From a virus, in the IMG/VR virus record IMGVR_UViG_3300037245_000690, positions 1 to 38,454 of that record: a stretch of 38,454 nucleotides of DNA; one strand, 5' to 3'. Shown in pieces: positions 17,097 to 25,797 of this stretch. Under the pieces are notes generated by a model, which was given only the letters and a program-made list of their open reading frames with translations, did no database searches and had not been told where the DNA came from. The first letter of the stretch is position 1. The number at the start of each line of letters is the position of its first letter. Position numbers and translations under genes: made by a program.

Positions 17097-18147
17097 TTAC
17101 GCGGGAGCAGCAGAGGCAACTGCTGAATCTAGCAGAATAGCTACGAATCAGCAAATGTACTTCAACCGTCCGGAGGTTCAAACTCCGTTCGGAAGTGAGT
17201 CGTGGAGTTACAGCCCTGTCACTGACCCTGTAACGGGCGAACAGTACACTACCGCTCAGCAGACTACTACTCTTGCACCAGAGGCACAGGAGGCACTGAG
17301 TAGTCAGCTCCGTATACAGTCGGCTCGCAGCGGCTTTGCTGAGGATATGATCGGCCGTGTGGAAGGCGGGTATACAGAAGACCCAAACTTTGACCAGTTC
17401 GGGGAGTACACTGGTGCTGCGACTGACGCCAATCAAATACGAGAAGACGCGTTTGGTCGTATGCAGAGTCTGTATGCCCCTCAGCGTGAACAAGACCGCA
17501 GCAGGCTGGAGACTCAGCTTAGCAACCAGGGCATCCAGCGAGGTACGAGTGCGTGGGATAACGCCATGCGTTCCATGGGCGATAACGAGATGCGCCAGGA
17601 CTTGCAGATGATGCAAGGGTCCATGGGCGAGGCTCAGGCCATGCAAGGTATGGACCAGAGTGCTGCCAATTACGCGAACAACCTGCGCCAGATGCAGATA
17701 GCCGAGATGCTTCAGCAACGCCAGACGCCGCTCAATGAGCTGAATGCTCTGCTTACTGGGCAGCAAGTCAGCGCTCCTCAGATGCCTGGGTTCCAGGCGG
17801 CTGGTCGTGCAGAGACTACGGACTACAGTGGTGCCATGAAGAACCAGACCGACTACGAAATGGACATCTTTAACGCTGAGCAGGCCAGCAAGGACGCCCT
17901 CATGTCTGGTGCCATGAACATGGGCAGTAGCATGATGATGTGCGATCTGCGTGTTAAGCGCAATCTGGAGCACATAGGCTACTACGAAGATGATATCCCG
18001 CAGTACGCCTTCCAGTACCTATGGTCTGACGAGTGGTTTGTCGGCCCCATCGCTCAGGAAGTGGAGCAGGTACACCCAGAACTTGTGTTTGATCACAATG
18101 GTATCAAGCACGTAGACATGAGAGGACTCGGCCATGCCGCAAATTGA
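17065..18147 (+). CDS. Internal virion protein with S74-like C-terminal segment
   Basis: A 360-residue protein. Residues 1-285 are Gln/Met/Ala/Asn-rich and helical (for example residues 150-260), like ejection proteins stored in the head. From residue 293, the segment CDLRVKRNL, then QYAFQYLW, GPIAQEVEQVHPELV and KHVDM matches the peptidase S74 intramolecular chaperone domain seen at the ends of tail fibres. There the catalytic Ser of SDxxxK is replaced by Cys293, with Lys298 kept. The 'IAQEV..PELV' core is clear. The protein could be a self-processing internal protein. The start has an AGGAGA ribosome site, and it overlaps both neighbours. Confidence 0.75.
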   Translation: MGKASPPPPPDYAGAAEATAESSRIATNQQMYFNRPEVQTPFGSESWSYSPVTDPVTGEQYTTAQQTTTLAPEAQEALSSQLRIQSARSGFAEDMIGRVEGGYTEDPNFDQFGEYTGAATDANQIREDAFGRMQSLYAPQREQDRSRLETQLSNQGIQRGTSAWDNAMRSMGDNEMRQDLQMMQGSMGEAQAMQGMDQSAANYANNLRQMQIAEMLQQRQTPLNELNALLTGQQVSAPQMPGFQAAGRAETTDYSGAMKNQTDYEMDIFNAEQASKDALMSGAMNMGSSMMMCDLRVKRNLEHIGYYEDDIPQYAFQYLWSDEWFVGPIAQEVEQVHPELVFDHNGIKHVDMRGLGHAAN

Positions 18148-18670
18148 CCCAAGAATGTTAGCTCAGGCCCAGGCCCTCAGGGGACCGCAGGGCGGGAACC
18201 CCTATATGCCGAATGCAAATCCTGCATCTATAGGGGCGACACCTCCTATGGCTCCGGCACAACCTGTCGCCCCTCAGGGTCCACCTCCTCAGAGTGGCCT
18301 TGGCCTCCCTGGGCAGGGCGGGATAAACGCAGGCATCCCTACGCAGCTTCAGCCAGGAGCGTCTAACCTCGTGGCAGGTATGCCTCAGGCACAGGAACGC
18401 TTCAGCCAAGGCCAACGTCAGGGAGTACAGGCTGATACACTGAGGCAGAGTGCTTCAGATCCAGCTATGGGCAAGATGGTCGGCAACGTGTATGTTCCTG
18501 CCTCTATAACTCAGCACGGTGCTAAGCTCATGGAAGCTTATGTTGTCCGCCAAAAAGAGAAGGAACAGAAGGAAGAGCGCAGGGGTGCCAGTGAGGAAAT
18601 GTCCATGCTGCGGTCTGGCTTCCTGGAGTCTTTGAAAGGAGGCGCTGGTAGCGACGAGGACGAAATCTAA
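18134..18670 (+). CDS. Pro/Gln-rich internal protein
   Basis: A 178-residue protein. Residues 1-90 are low-complexity and rich in Pro, Gly, Ala and Gln (GGNPYMPNANPASIGATPPM). Residues 125-165 form a charged helix (LMEAYVVRQKEKEQKEERR). It overlaps the preceding gene by 14 bases and touches the next start. It lies in a row of four internal-type proteins, so a role in DNA ejection is plausible, though no family is recognised. Confidence 0.7.
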   Translation: MPQIDPRMLAQAQALRGPQGGNPYMPNANPASIGATPPMAPAQPVAPQGPPPQSGLGLPGQGGINAGIPTQLQPGASNLVAGMPQAQERFSQGQRQGVQADTLRQSASDPAMGKMVGNVYVPASITQHGAKLMEAYVVRQKEKEQKEERRGASEEMSMLRSGFLESLKGGAGSDEDEI

Positions 18671-19743
18671 TGGCTGGACTAAATAAAAGCGAAATGGCGC
18701 AAATCGATGCGATGGCTGCGGCTGCGGGGAAGCCAAACATCAACTTGATGGCAGGCATGATTGCCGGCGACCCTCAAGCAGCCAACATGTCCTCACAGTT
18801 GCAGGCTCAAGCATCCCGTGCTGGTGCTCAGAGGGTGTCTGGTCTGCAGAGCGCACTCCAGGCTAAGGCCCAGAGCCGTGATGTGGGTGCGCGTCAGACC
18901 ACCCTCCAGGCTGCTCGGGTCAAGTCTACCAGGGATGCTGCTAATCTTGCACGCCAGCAGGCAGAGGCTGACTATACCCGGGATCGTAAAGATGAGGTCA
19001 CCGACCTGGAATTCAAACGCCAGCAGGCTATGGACTTAGCCGAGCTTCGTAATCAGCGGATGACGGCGCAAGGTGACAGAGAAAAGGCTCGCTTGAATAG
19101 ACAGGAGCGTCGGTTCCGTATGACGCACCACAAGACTCAGCAGCCGAAGGACCTTGGTCCTACTCTTTCTAAATCACTTCACGAAAAGGCCACGACAATC
19201 CGTCATATGGATGACTCGCTGACTACCTTTAGGGATGACTTTGCTGCTGATATCGGTATCATTGGCAGAGGCCAGAACATTATATCCGGTGAGTTTGGCA
19301 TCTCCACTTCCAAGGCAATGGATGATCAAGCGGCATGGTGGCGTGATTACAAACGCTTCATCGAGCTAGTGGAGCGGCACGAATTCTTCGGTGCTACGCT
19401 GACCAAGGGTGAGAACATTTCTTGGAAGCAGGCTGAAATTCAAGCTGGTATGAAGCCTGCTGAGATTCGTAAGAATCTTAAGAAGCGTGGGCGAATGATG
19501 AAGGATCTTCTTGAAGAGTATGCCGAGGGCATCACCATATCCAAGAAAAACTTCAACGCCGTTAACGCTCTGGTTGGGGGCTCTCTTCCCGGCTTTAATG
19601 TACCAAAAGAATTGTATATTGAACCCTTCCCCGAACATATTCTAGAAGGTCAGGCGGGAGTCGATGAGAAGGACATCGACGAAATGACCATGGAAGAAAT
19701 GCAAGAAGAAGTTAACAGGTTGAAGGAGGCCGGGGGTGGGTAG
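18670..19743 (+). CDS. Coiled-coil internal protein
   Basis: A 357-residue, mostly helical protein. Residues 30-155 are a long coiled coil with heptad-like Ala/Arg/Gln (RLNRQERRFRMTHHKTQQ). The rest has DDSLTTFRDDFAADIGIIGRGQNIISGEF and an acidic end (DIDEMTMEEMQEEVNRLKEAGGG). This suits an internal-core or ejection protein that is long in the capsid and refolds in the cell envelope. It overlaps the next gene, which starts at GTG. Confidence 0.75.
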   Translation: MAGLNKSEMAQIDAMAAAAGKPNINLMAGMIAGDPQAANMSSQLQAQASRAGAQRVSGLQSALQAKAQSRDVGARQTTLQAARVKSTRDAANLARQQAEADYTRDRKDEVTDLEFKRQQAMDLAELRNQRMTAQGDREKARLNRQERRFRMTHHKTQQPKDLGPTLSKSLHEKATTIRHMDDSLTTFRDDFAADIGIIGRGQNIISGEFGISTSKAMDDQAAWWRDYKRFIELVERHEFFGATLTKGENISWKQAEIQAGMKPAEIRKNLKKRGRMMKDLLEEYAEGITISKKNFNAVNALVGGSLPGFNVPKELYIEPFPEHILEGQAGVDEKDIDEMTMEEMQEEVNRLKEAGGG

Positions 19744-21580
19744 ACTAGAAGACTTACAGGCTGAACTCCAGCGGAAGCAGCTTGCTGCTGAGCTCCAGGC
19801 GCTTCGTAGTGGTCGGCAGGCTACACCTACCGCGACCCCACCTGTTGGAGCGCCTAGCGGTCCAGGGATGGCTCCTCAGAGGCCTTCCCCTGCTGCCCTG
19901 TCAGGCCCGCGCCCCCCCGACAACCAGTTCCCTGTGACAGTCGGCCGAGCAGCCATGCCGCAGACTATGAATAAGCTTATAGAGGAGCGGGGCACTCCTT
20001 CACTTTATCGCGCCGCTGAACATGCTATGGGTGTGCCTGAAGCTGAACGTACAGGTGGGTTTGAAAAAGATTCTTACGGTGCTCGTGCTGATGCTCTTAT
20101 AGGTAAGGGTGTCGCTGACTTAGGTCACGGTATCAAGCAGCTCACTGTCGGCCTAGACGAAGGTGACGAAGCTGATGTGCAAGCGTGGCGTGATCTCAGT
20201 GCAGGCGCAGGCATGGGCGAAGGCGAGGGTAGTTTTATCAATGCTGGTACGCTTGGAGATATCGCCGGCAACGTGGGAGCCTTGGCTGTTCCTCTAGGAG
20301 CGGCGGAGCAAGCCATCACGAAGGGCTTGACCGCCCTCCCCAAGTGGGCATCTAAAATCGGTGCTGCTATGGGAGTCGGTGGTGCTGAAGGCTTTGCCCA
20401 GCCTGTTCTAGAGGATGACTTCTTTGGCCGAGGAGCTAATACTGCTATCGGTGCGGCTCTACCCGGTGCGTTGAGCGGAACTATACAGGCCGGTCGTAAG
20501 GTAATCACTCAGCCCTTCAAGATGAGTAGAGCAGCCGAGTCACTGGAGGCTGAGGGCGCGCAGCTTACTCTAGGCCAAGGTGTTGATGAAGCCGGTATTG
20601 TGGGCAGACTGGCTAAGAACATAGAAGACAATCTGGAGGGGGTTCTACCTGGGATAGCGGGTGGTCGTAAGCGTGCTGAAAAAGAGGTAGCGGACATCCT
20701 TGCTCAGCGAGCTGTTCCACCAGGAGCACCTGCTCCTCAGCAGGCTGTGGGGTCTTCTGAATATTTCATGGAAATGGACGGCATCTTTGACACTTCATAC
20801 AAACAGGTGCTGGATACCATTGATGGTAGGATTGACGTGCTGCCCATGATGAACGCCGTCACTGATGCCATAGATTCAAAAGGCATGATGGTCAACCCCT
20901 CTGTTAAGAGGTCGATGCAGCGGCAGATGTCTTCTATGCTGGACGAGGCTGGCGGAGCGGCAGGGCTGAGTGTGCAGAACGCACGTAAGTTCCAGGAGAG
21001 GATTCGTAAGCAGCTCAGTAAACTCGCCTCTGTGGAAAACGCTACTGAGAATACTACAGGTGGAATTGAGATACTGGTCAGCATCAACGAAGCAATCACT
21101 GACATCTTTGCTGACAGGCTAGGCCCGGAAATGGCAGAACAACTGAAACAGGTTGACCTCGCCTATGCTAACAAGATGCTCCTGGAAACTGCGGCAGGAT
21201 TCAAACGTGCTGATCCACAACATATTTCAGTGCCAGCTTTAGAACGTGCAATGAGAGCACGAACAGGCAGGGGCAGGCGAGTACGTGGTAAGGGTCTTGG
21301 GCAGGATATCATAGACCCTGCGTTCGAAACTATGGGAGCACCGAAAGCTCCTCGTTGGGCGCGAGCATTATCAGGGGTAGGAGCCACGGTCGCAGCAGGA
21401 GTCGCTCCTATGGTAGCAGCGGTACCTCTTGGAGCTACCATGATAGGTACTCGCAGGGCTGGAGCCAAAGGTTTGTTCGGTCTGTATGCCCCACAGAGGC
21501 AACTTAAACGAGCAATGGAACAAGTGGTTGAGCCGAAGATAGGCACGGCAACTGCGACGATACACAGTAACGAGGATTAG
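19736..21580 (+). CDS. Internal ejection protein with hydrophobic segments
   Basis: A 614-residue protein starting at GTG 19736, eight bases inside the previous gene; GGAGG lies upstream. A Pro-rich linker (about residues 35-65) follows an N-terminal coiled coil. Two Ala/Gly/Val-rich stretches (near residue 175-225, and VGATVAAGVAPMVAAVPLGATMIG near 548-572) could insert in a membrane. The middle is helical. This resembles large ejection proteins that form a channel through the host envelope. The exact family is not recognised. Confidence 0.72.
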   Translation: MGRLEDLQAELQRKQLAAELQALRSGRQATPTATPPVGAPSGPGMAPQRPSPAALSGPRPPDNQFPVTVGRAAMPQTMNKLIEERGTPSLYRAAEHAMGVPEAERTGGFEKDSYGARADALIGKGVADLGHGIKQLTVGLDEGDEADVQAWRDLSAGAGMGEGEGSFINAGTLGDIAGNVGALAVPLGAAEQAITKGLTALPKWASKIGAAMGVGGAEGFAQPVLEDDFFGRGANTAIGAALPGALSGTIQAGRKVITQPFKMSRAAESLEAEGAQLTLGQGVDEAGIVGRLAKNIEDNLEGVLPGIAGGRKRAEKEVADILAQRAVPPGAPAPQQAVGSSEYFMEMDGIFDTSYKQVLDTIDGRIDVLPMMNAVTDAIDSKGMMVNPSVKRSMQRQMSSMLDEAGGAAGLSVQNARKFQERIRKQLSKLASVENATENTTGGIEILVSINEAITDIFADRLGPEMAEQLKQVDLAYANKMLLETAAGFKRADPQHISVPALERAMRARTGRGRRVRGKGLGQDIIDPAFETMGAPKAPRWARALSGVGATVAAGVAPMVAAVPLGATMIGTRRAGAKGLFGLYAPQRQLKRAMEQVVEPKIGTATATIHSNED

Positions 21581-21582
21581 TC

Positions 21583-23010
21583 ATGCCACGCAACGCAGCA
21601 GGTCAGTATATTCTGCCAGTAGGGAATCCGGTAATAACGGACACCCTCATTGAGTCTGATGGCTGGGCTAACCCCACCATGGAGGACCTGGGTGCAGAAA
21701 TAGAGGATTCCCTTAGTCGTGATGGCAAGGGGTCCATGAGAGCAGCCCTTGGTATCGTCGACGGCTCCCAAGCCAATCCAGGACTGCGGTTTATCGGTGA
21801 AACAGGCAGCGGTCTTTACCGCAACAGTGATGGTGAGTGGTGGCTTACGGTCAAGGGTGTCGGCAAGATACAGATTACTGAGTCTGCTGGCATAATGCTG
21901 GCAGATGCAGTCACTGTGAATGGTGACCACACGGTCAATGGAACAGGCACCTACAATGGACAGCTTCAGATTATCGGTCAAGAGGATATTGTTCAGCTAA
22001 TTATCACAGCCGATGCTGGACAGACTGAAAATCTAACGGAGTGGTGGACTGCTGGCGGGGAGGTTCTTGCCTACATCACTGAAAATGGTAACTTGGCTAT
22101 CCTTGGTACTGCTCCTGACATAGATGCTCAGCGATTGTTCATGGAGAACTCAGAGTTTATATCTAAGTTCACCAAGTTTACCGATGATGACACCGGCAGT
22201 TTTGTTGATGTTCAACACGATATCATCAGCACCGTACCTGATCCTGATTACTTTGCTCGCTGGCGTTTCGGCCGTGATACCATCGTTGATGAACTCAGGG
22301 TGGAGGTATTGCAAGGCGACGGCAGTGAGGTATCTGCCTTCGATGTAGATACCTCTACCGCTAACAACTTCACCACAGTTGGCAGTCGTCGACGTACTGG
22401 TGGTCAGACAGAAAACATGCACGAGTGGCGGGATGAAGCTGGTGCAGTCATGGCCGCTATTGACAAGGATGGCAACTTCATCGGTGGACCAGGAGGTACC
22501 GGAGAGGGTGGACAGACTCCCGACAACACCGGCAATGTTCCGGTCGGTGCCATCATGCAATGGCCCCTCGCCCCTCCGTTAGCTGGAGTGGAGTGGTTAG
22601 TTTGTGATGGTACTAGCCATCTTGTTGCCGACTTTCCCGACCTCCATGCTTATCTGGGATACAGCTATGGTGGAGCAGGACTCAACTTTAACGTACCTGA
22701 CTATCGTGGTAACTTCCTACGTACTCAGGACCAGGGCGCAGGCGTAGATCCACAAGCAGGCATTCGTACTGACCGAGGCGACGGCACTACGGGTGATAAC
22801 CCTGGTACGAGACAGGCTGAAGATGTTCTTGCTAGTGCTATCGGCGCCCATACTCATTTATACTTGGGGGTCGTGGGAGGTGGAGGGTTGTCTGGTGGTG
22901 GAGGTTTCAACGGAGTAATGAAACCTACTGGTCCAGCAGTCGGCGGTGGCACTGGAATTGAGACGCGCCCCGTCAACGTCTACACAGTGACAGCAATCAA
23001 GGCAGTCTAA
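21583..23010 (+). CDS. Tail fibre/tail spike with collar domain
   Basis: A 475-residue protein. The N-terminal half is beta-rich with repeat-like segments (QTENLTEWWTAGGEVLAYITENGNLAI and QTENMHEWRDEAGAVMAAIDKDGNFIG). The C-terminal third is a phage tail collar domain: PVGAIMQWPLAP at about residue 322, then WLVCDGTS, FNVPDYRGNFLRT and IGAHTHLYLG. Such proteins bind the host surface. The fibre probably attaches to the nozzle. The start has a GAGGA ribosome site after the preceding stop. Confidence 0.88.
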   Translation: MPRNAAGQYILPVGNPVITDTLIESDGWANPTMEDLGAEIEDSLSRDGKGSMRAALGIVDGSQANPGLRFIGETGSGLYRNSDGEWWLTVKGVGKIQITESAGIMLADAVTVNGDHTVNGTGTYNGQLQIIGQEDIVQLIITADAGQTENLTEWWTAGGEVLAYITENGNLAILGTAPDIDAQRLFMENSEFISKFTKFTDDDTGSFVDVQHDIISTVPDPDYFARWRFGRDTIVDELRVEVLQGDGSEVSAFDVDTSTANNFTTVGSRRRTGGQTENMHEWRDEAGAVMAAIDKDGNFIGGPGGTGEGGQTPDNTGNVPVGAIMQWPLAPPLAGVEWLVCDGTSHLVADFPDLHAYLGYSYGGAGLNFNVPDYRGNFLRTQDQGAGVDPQAGIRTDRGDGTTGDNPGTRQAEDVLASAIGAHTHLYLGVVGGGGLSGGGGFNGVMKPTGPAVGGGTGIETRPVNVYTVTAIKAV

Positions 23011-23321
23011 TGGCTAGAGAAGAAGATGACCTAGACTGGGAGTGGTTCAATGAACGCTACAATGAGCGGTATCCAGAGACAGGTGTGCAGTTCAACCCTG
23101 ATTCAATAAACTATGATATGGGAGATGCTTCTGCTGGTCGTGCGGCATACAGAAATGCTGGGCAATGGGGTGATCCTGAGTACCCTTGGAGGGAACAAAG
23201 GCCCCGCGCTGAGTATGGAGCGGAGTTAAGGAGACAGCAGAAGCTGGCTGACGAACTTCGTACCGGCATCGATGCCTATCTTCCGGGAGGAGGGTTTGCA
23301 ACTGAGGAAAACACTAGGTGA
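23010..23321 (+). CDS. Hypothetical protein after tail fibre
   Basis: A 103-residue acidic, aromatic-rich protein (DLDWEWFNERYNERYPE at the start; RYPETG). No membrane segment. It overlaps the tail-fibre stop by one base and the next gene by four. It may be a fibre chaperone or the first gene of the lysis block, but nothing in it shows which. Confidence 0.65.
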   Translation: MAREEDDLDWEWFNERYNERYPETGVQFNPDSINYDMGDASAGRAAYRNAGQWGDPEYPWREQRPRAEYGAELRRQQKLADELRTGIDAYLPGGGFATEENTR

Positions 23322-23653
23322 AGTGGAACGGCACGGCCTCAGCTATCACTGCCATAGCTGGAATCGTGGCGCTGGCATTCGGCGCATGGTTCACTGTCAC
23401 AGGGGCCATTGCCGGCGAAGCAGAGAAACTCAACACGCGCATAGATAGTGTCCAGCTTCAAGCTCAGGTAGAGGACGTTGACTTTGCTATCTACCAAGTC
23501 ACACACAAGATGGATGTTATAGAGGGGCGTATTCTCAATGGGGAGGGATACGCCAACGACGCCACCATATTGAAACAACTGCAACGTCAACTTGATGTTC
23601 TGTTACGCCGTCAGAACTTGGTACTCCAAAGAATTGAAAGTACGCTTAAATAG
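23318..23653 (+). CDS. Single-pass membrane protein, lysis cassette
   Basis: A 111-residue protein starting at GTG. Residues about 8-32 form one hydrophobic segment, followed by a long charged coiled coil (EAEKLNTRIDSVQLQAQVED, then LKQLQRQLDVLLRRQNLVLQRIE). An N-terminal anchor with a soluble coil resembles an inner-membrane spanin or a coiled-coil membrane protein of unknown role. It overlaps the DUF5675 gene by 20 bases or more, supporting a shared lysis-type operon. No motif fixes the function. Confidence 0.65.
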   Translation: MKWNGTASAITAIAGIVALAFGAWFTVTGAIAGEAEKLNTRIDSVQLQAQVEDVDFAIYQVTHKMDVIEGRILNGEGYANDATILKQLQRQLDVLLRRQNLVLQRIESTLK

Positions 23654-24017
23654 ATTCCTGCAGAATAACGAGTGCAGCCTCGGCGCCCTCGTAGCAGAGG
23701 GCTTCCGTGCCTATACGATGGAGCCTCCCTGGAAAAACAACAAGCCTAATGAGTCTTGCATACCACCTGGAGAATACGAGTGCTTTTGGCATCGTTCCCC
23801 TAAGTACGGTTGGGTCTACCTCGTATCTGGCGTGCCCAAACGAAGCCATATACTTATTCATCCCGGCAACATCCCCAGACATACCAGGGGGTGCCTCTTG
23901 CCCGGGAATAAAGTGGGAGCTCTGTCTGGTTTCACCGCTGTTCTAAACAGTCGCACGACAACCCGCAAGTTCTTTAAACATCTAGGAAAGCAACCGTTCT
24001 TATTGGAGGTGGCGTAG
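23634..24017 (+). CDS. DUF5675 family protein
   Basis: About 127 residues from TTG 23634. An upstream ATG at 23595 gives a longer reading, but the family usually starts near MKVRLxRF, as here. The sequence has the DUF5675 pattern: GALVAEGFRAYTMEPPWKNN, SCIPPGEY, VPKRSHILIHPGN and TRGCLLPG, with His and Cys residues that could form an active or metal site. Phage DUF5675 proteins often sit in lysis regions, and an L,D-transpeptidase- or endolysin-like role has been suggested but is unproved here. It overlaps the neighbours on both sides. Confidence 0.78.
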   Translation: MKVRLNRFLQNNECSLGALVAEGFRAYTMEPPWKNNKPNESCIPPGEYECFWHRSPKYGWVYLVSGVPKRSHILIHPGNIPRHTRGCLLPGNKVGALSGFTAVLNSRTTTRKFFKHLGKQPFLLEVA

Positions 24018-24496
24018 TGGATATCATACTAGGGTTACTGACAGGCGGAGCCACTGGTTTGATTGGTACTGTCATTAGCGGTGGTCTGAAATACTTCAAC
24101 ATGAAGCAGGAGCAAAGCCATGAACTCAAGGTCATGGACATGGAACTCAGGCACATGGATAAGGAAGCCGAAGTTGCTCTCGCTATCGAAGAGAAAAAGC
24201 AGGAGGGGAAGGAGGCAGAGGCAGCGTGGCGTGGTCTGGAAGCCAGCTATCGAGAAGCAGGCCAACGGTGGAGCACCGGGGACAGCGGTTGGATAGTCGC
24301 CGTAGATGTGGTGCGTGGGCTGATGCGCCCCCTCTTGACCCTGGCATTGGTCGTGTTGATGGGGGTTATTTACTTCACACTCGGGCCTGACAAGCCCACC
24401 ATGCAAGAGCAGATAGTCGCCACCGTTTTATATCTAGCGACGTCCGCTGTCCTGTGGTGGTTCGGTAGCCGCATGGCTGATGGCAAAAAGAAGTAA
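24017..24496 (+). CDS. Holin-like protein (3TM type)
   Basis: A 159-residue protein starting at GTG. An N-terminal hydrophobic segment (about residues 2-25) is followed by a long charged coil (about 30-85) and two membrane segments (about 104-120 and 131-149). The segment VRGLMRPLLTLALVVLMG resembles the RPLLT motif of 3TM holins related to gene-transfer-agent release. The predicted role is permeabilising the inner membrane at lysis. It is the last late gene before the convergent hairpin. Confidence 0.72.
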   Translation: MDIILGLLTGGATGLIGTVISGGLKYFNMKQEQSHELKVMDMELRHMDKEAEVALAIEEKKQEGKEAEAAWRGLEASYREAGQRWSTGDSGWIVAVDVVRGLMRPLLTLALVVLMGVIYFTLGPDKPTMQEQIVATVLYLATSAVLWWFGSRMADGKKK

Positions 24497-24507
24497 AACG
24501 ACGCCCT

Positions 24508-24540
24508 GTACGCCCCCCTGAGCGTTCTTCGGGGGGGTAC
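24508..24540. terminator. Long G/C hairpin between convergent operons
   Basis: GTAC-G-CCCCCC pairs with GGGGGG-G-GTAC: ten pairs and one mismatch, in a 33-base near-palindrome. It lies between the stop of the rightward late operon and that of the leftward accessory operon, so it may stop transcription from both sides, although neither strand has a long U tract. The rest of 24541-24614 shows no gene. Confidence 0.65.
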
Positions 24541-24614
24541 CAGGGGCATAGGTAGGGGTGCTAAGTGTGAACGGCACAGGCTGTCTGAGTAAATTCCCCA
24601 ATTAAAACAAAGGG

Positions 24615-25127
24615 TTACAGGCGTAGACTACGCAGAAGGTAGTCTTCTGCATAGTATTCTATTATTGCTGCTTCTAACTCCGGAGTGCGGTGCTGCTCAA
24701 ACCTATCCTCCCATGCGGCGTTCCTCCACGGCAAAGGATAGGGCAGGCCGAGTTTCCTGGTGAACTTTTCCATGCCATCCTCGGCACTTAGATCTCCATA
24801 AATGTCAGGGCGCACGCCTTCTAAGAACCATGACTGTCTAGCAAAGTGCCCATCTTCCATACCTATGCACTCCATAGGGTGTGGGACATTGTTGATGTTT
24901 GCATCTGTCAACCAGCCTGAAAAGTTGTACGCTGACTTGAACTTTTCTATGGGGTCACGCAGCATAGTCACCACAGTCAGATCTAATAGCTCCGGGTTTG
25001 TTTTGAAGTTTGCGTGGTGTGCTCCACGTTCTACCAATGCGTGAGCTAAAGACATGGAAGCACACTTAGGTATGAAAATAAAACAGAACGCATAATTCAC
25101 CACGCACGGTCCTTGTATAGTATTCAT
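24615..25127 (-). CDS. Sulfotransferase family protein (PAPS-type)
   Basis: A 170-residue protein with the two marks of sulfotransferases that use 3'-phosphoadenylyl sulfate. FIFIPKCASMSL (residues 16-27) fits the 5'-phosphosulfate loop with Lys21 and Ser24/Ser26. MLRDPIEKFKSAY (55-67) fits the 3'-phosphate site with Arg57 and Ser65. It is shorter than most family members (about 200-250). It overlaps the preceding gene as ATGA and ends the leftward operon. Its substrate is unknown. Because the same operon holds base-modification genes, a sulfated modified base or sugar is possible; a host surface glycan is the other option. Confidence 0.72.
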   Translation of the reverse strand: MNTIQGPCVVNYAFCFIFIPKCASMSLAHALVERGAHHANFKTNPELLDLTVVTMLRDPIEKFKSAYNFSGWLTDANINNVPHPMECIGMEDGHFARQSWFLEGVRPDIYGDLSAEDGMEKFTRKLGLPYPLPWRNAAWEDRFEQHRTPELEAAIIEYYAEDYLLRSLRL

Positions 25128-25489
25128 GGAGTAGTGAGGCGCTCGCTTACTTTGGACTCGCTGGTACGCCCGTTGACGTACTCAACATCCACGACGTCAC
25201 CAGTCTCCAGAGCATCCCAGTGTTCGATGATATGCTTGTGAGCTTCGGGCAGGGTGGTCGCCCCACCGGGCCATTCGTAAGGGTCGCAGCATGAGTGCCC
25301 GCTACCTCCCGCAAGGTTAATCATTTGTATGTACTGTCGTTGACTCATATAATCAACACCGTATCCAGCACGAGCAAGAAGGTAGCGTTCTTCCTCAGTA
25401 GTGGAGGTCAGGCGTATGCACATGACGGGCATGAACGTACCTTCGTCTCTTATTTCGAACAGTTTTACTTCCACGTTTTCTTTCTCCAC
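25124..25489 (-). CDS. Conserved hypothetical protein (VKLFEIRDxGTF type)
   Basis: A 121-residue soluble protein. It has the pattern VKLFEIRDEGTFMPVMCIRL, YLLARAGY, DPYEWPGG and TLPEAHKHIIEHW, which I recall from several phage proteins of unknown function. Its cysteines (HSCCDPY) might bind metal. The C-terminus is beta-rich (GDVVDVEYVNG). It overlaps the membrane-protein gene upstream by 25 bases and the sulfotransferase downstream by 4, so all three are probably translated together. Confidence 0.72.
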   Translation of the reverse strand: MEKENVEVKLFEIRDEGTFMPVMCIRLTSTTEEERYLLARAGYGVDYMSQRQYIQMINLAGGSGHSCCDPYEWPGGATTLPEAHKHIIEHWDALETGDVVDVEYVNGRTSESKVSERLTTP

Positions 25490-25701
25490 TTAACGTACCA
25501 CAGAATTATATCTGTGGCGAACATCATGCAGACACCGGCGGCAAGGAGTATTCCTCCGGCATACATAGACCAGATAAGCTCCAACCACGTCCCTGTTAAT
25601 ATGAAAAGTGCCCCAACCGTCCCGGATAACCACGCGTGACGGTTAAGAAATACCCCGTGATCTAGTAGGTCAGATAATTTTTGTCGTTGCCATTCTTTCA
25701 T
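25465..25701 (-). CDS. Small two-pass membrane protein
   Basis: A 78-residue protein with two hydrophobic segments (about residues 24-43 and 46-68), a charged N-terminus and a Lys-rich C-terminus (WRKKTWK). It could be a small inner-membrane protein, such as a host-takeover or superinfection factor. The ATG lacks a clear ribosome site, so expression may rely on coupling. The 96-base stretch upstream (25702-25797) holds two alternative GC hairpins but no clear gene. Confidence 0.6.
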   Translation of the reverse strand: MKEWQRQKLSDLLDHGVFLNRHAWLSGTVGALFILTGTWLELIWSMYAGGILLAAGVCMMFATDIILWYVKWRKKTWK

Positions 25702-25797
25702 AATATAAGCCGGATGAGCATGTCAACGGGTCCGGCAACTCCGCCACAGAGGTAGGACGCTTGTGGCGTCCCTTCGCCCATGCCCTAGGACGAATGC

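Noticed and set aside
17077-17973. Open frame of 298 codons opposite the internal protein gene
   Set aside because: His/Leu-rich antisense shadow of a Gln/Met-rich gene; no promoter and no protein-like pattern.
25705-25740. Promoter at TTGACA near the 25465-25701 gene
   Set aside because: The spacer to TATTAT is only 15 bases and the -10 overlaps the ATG.
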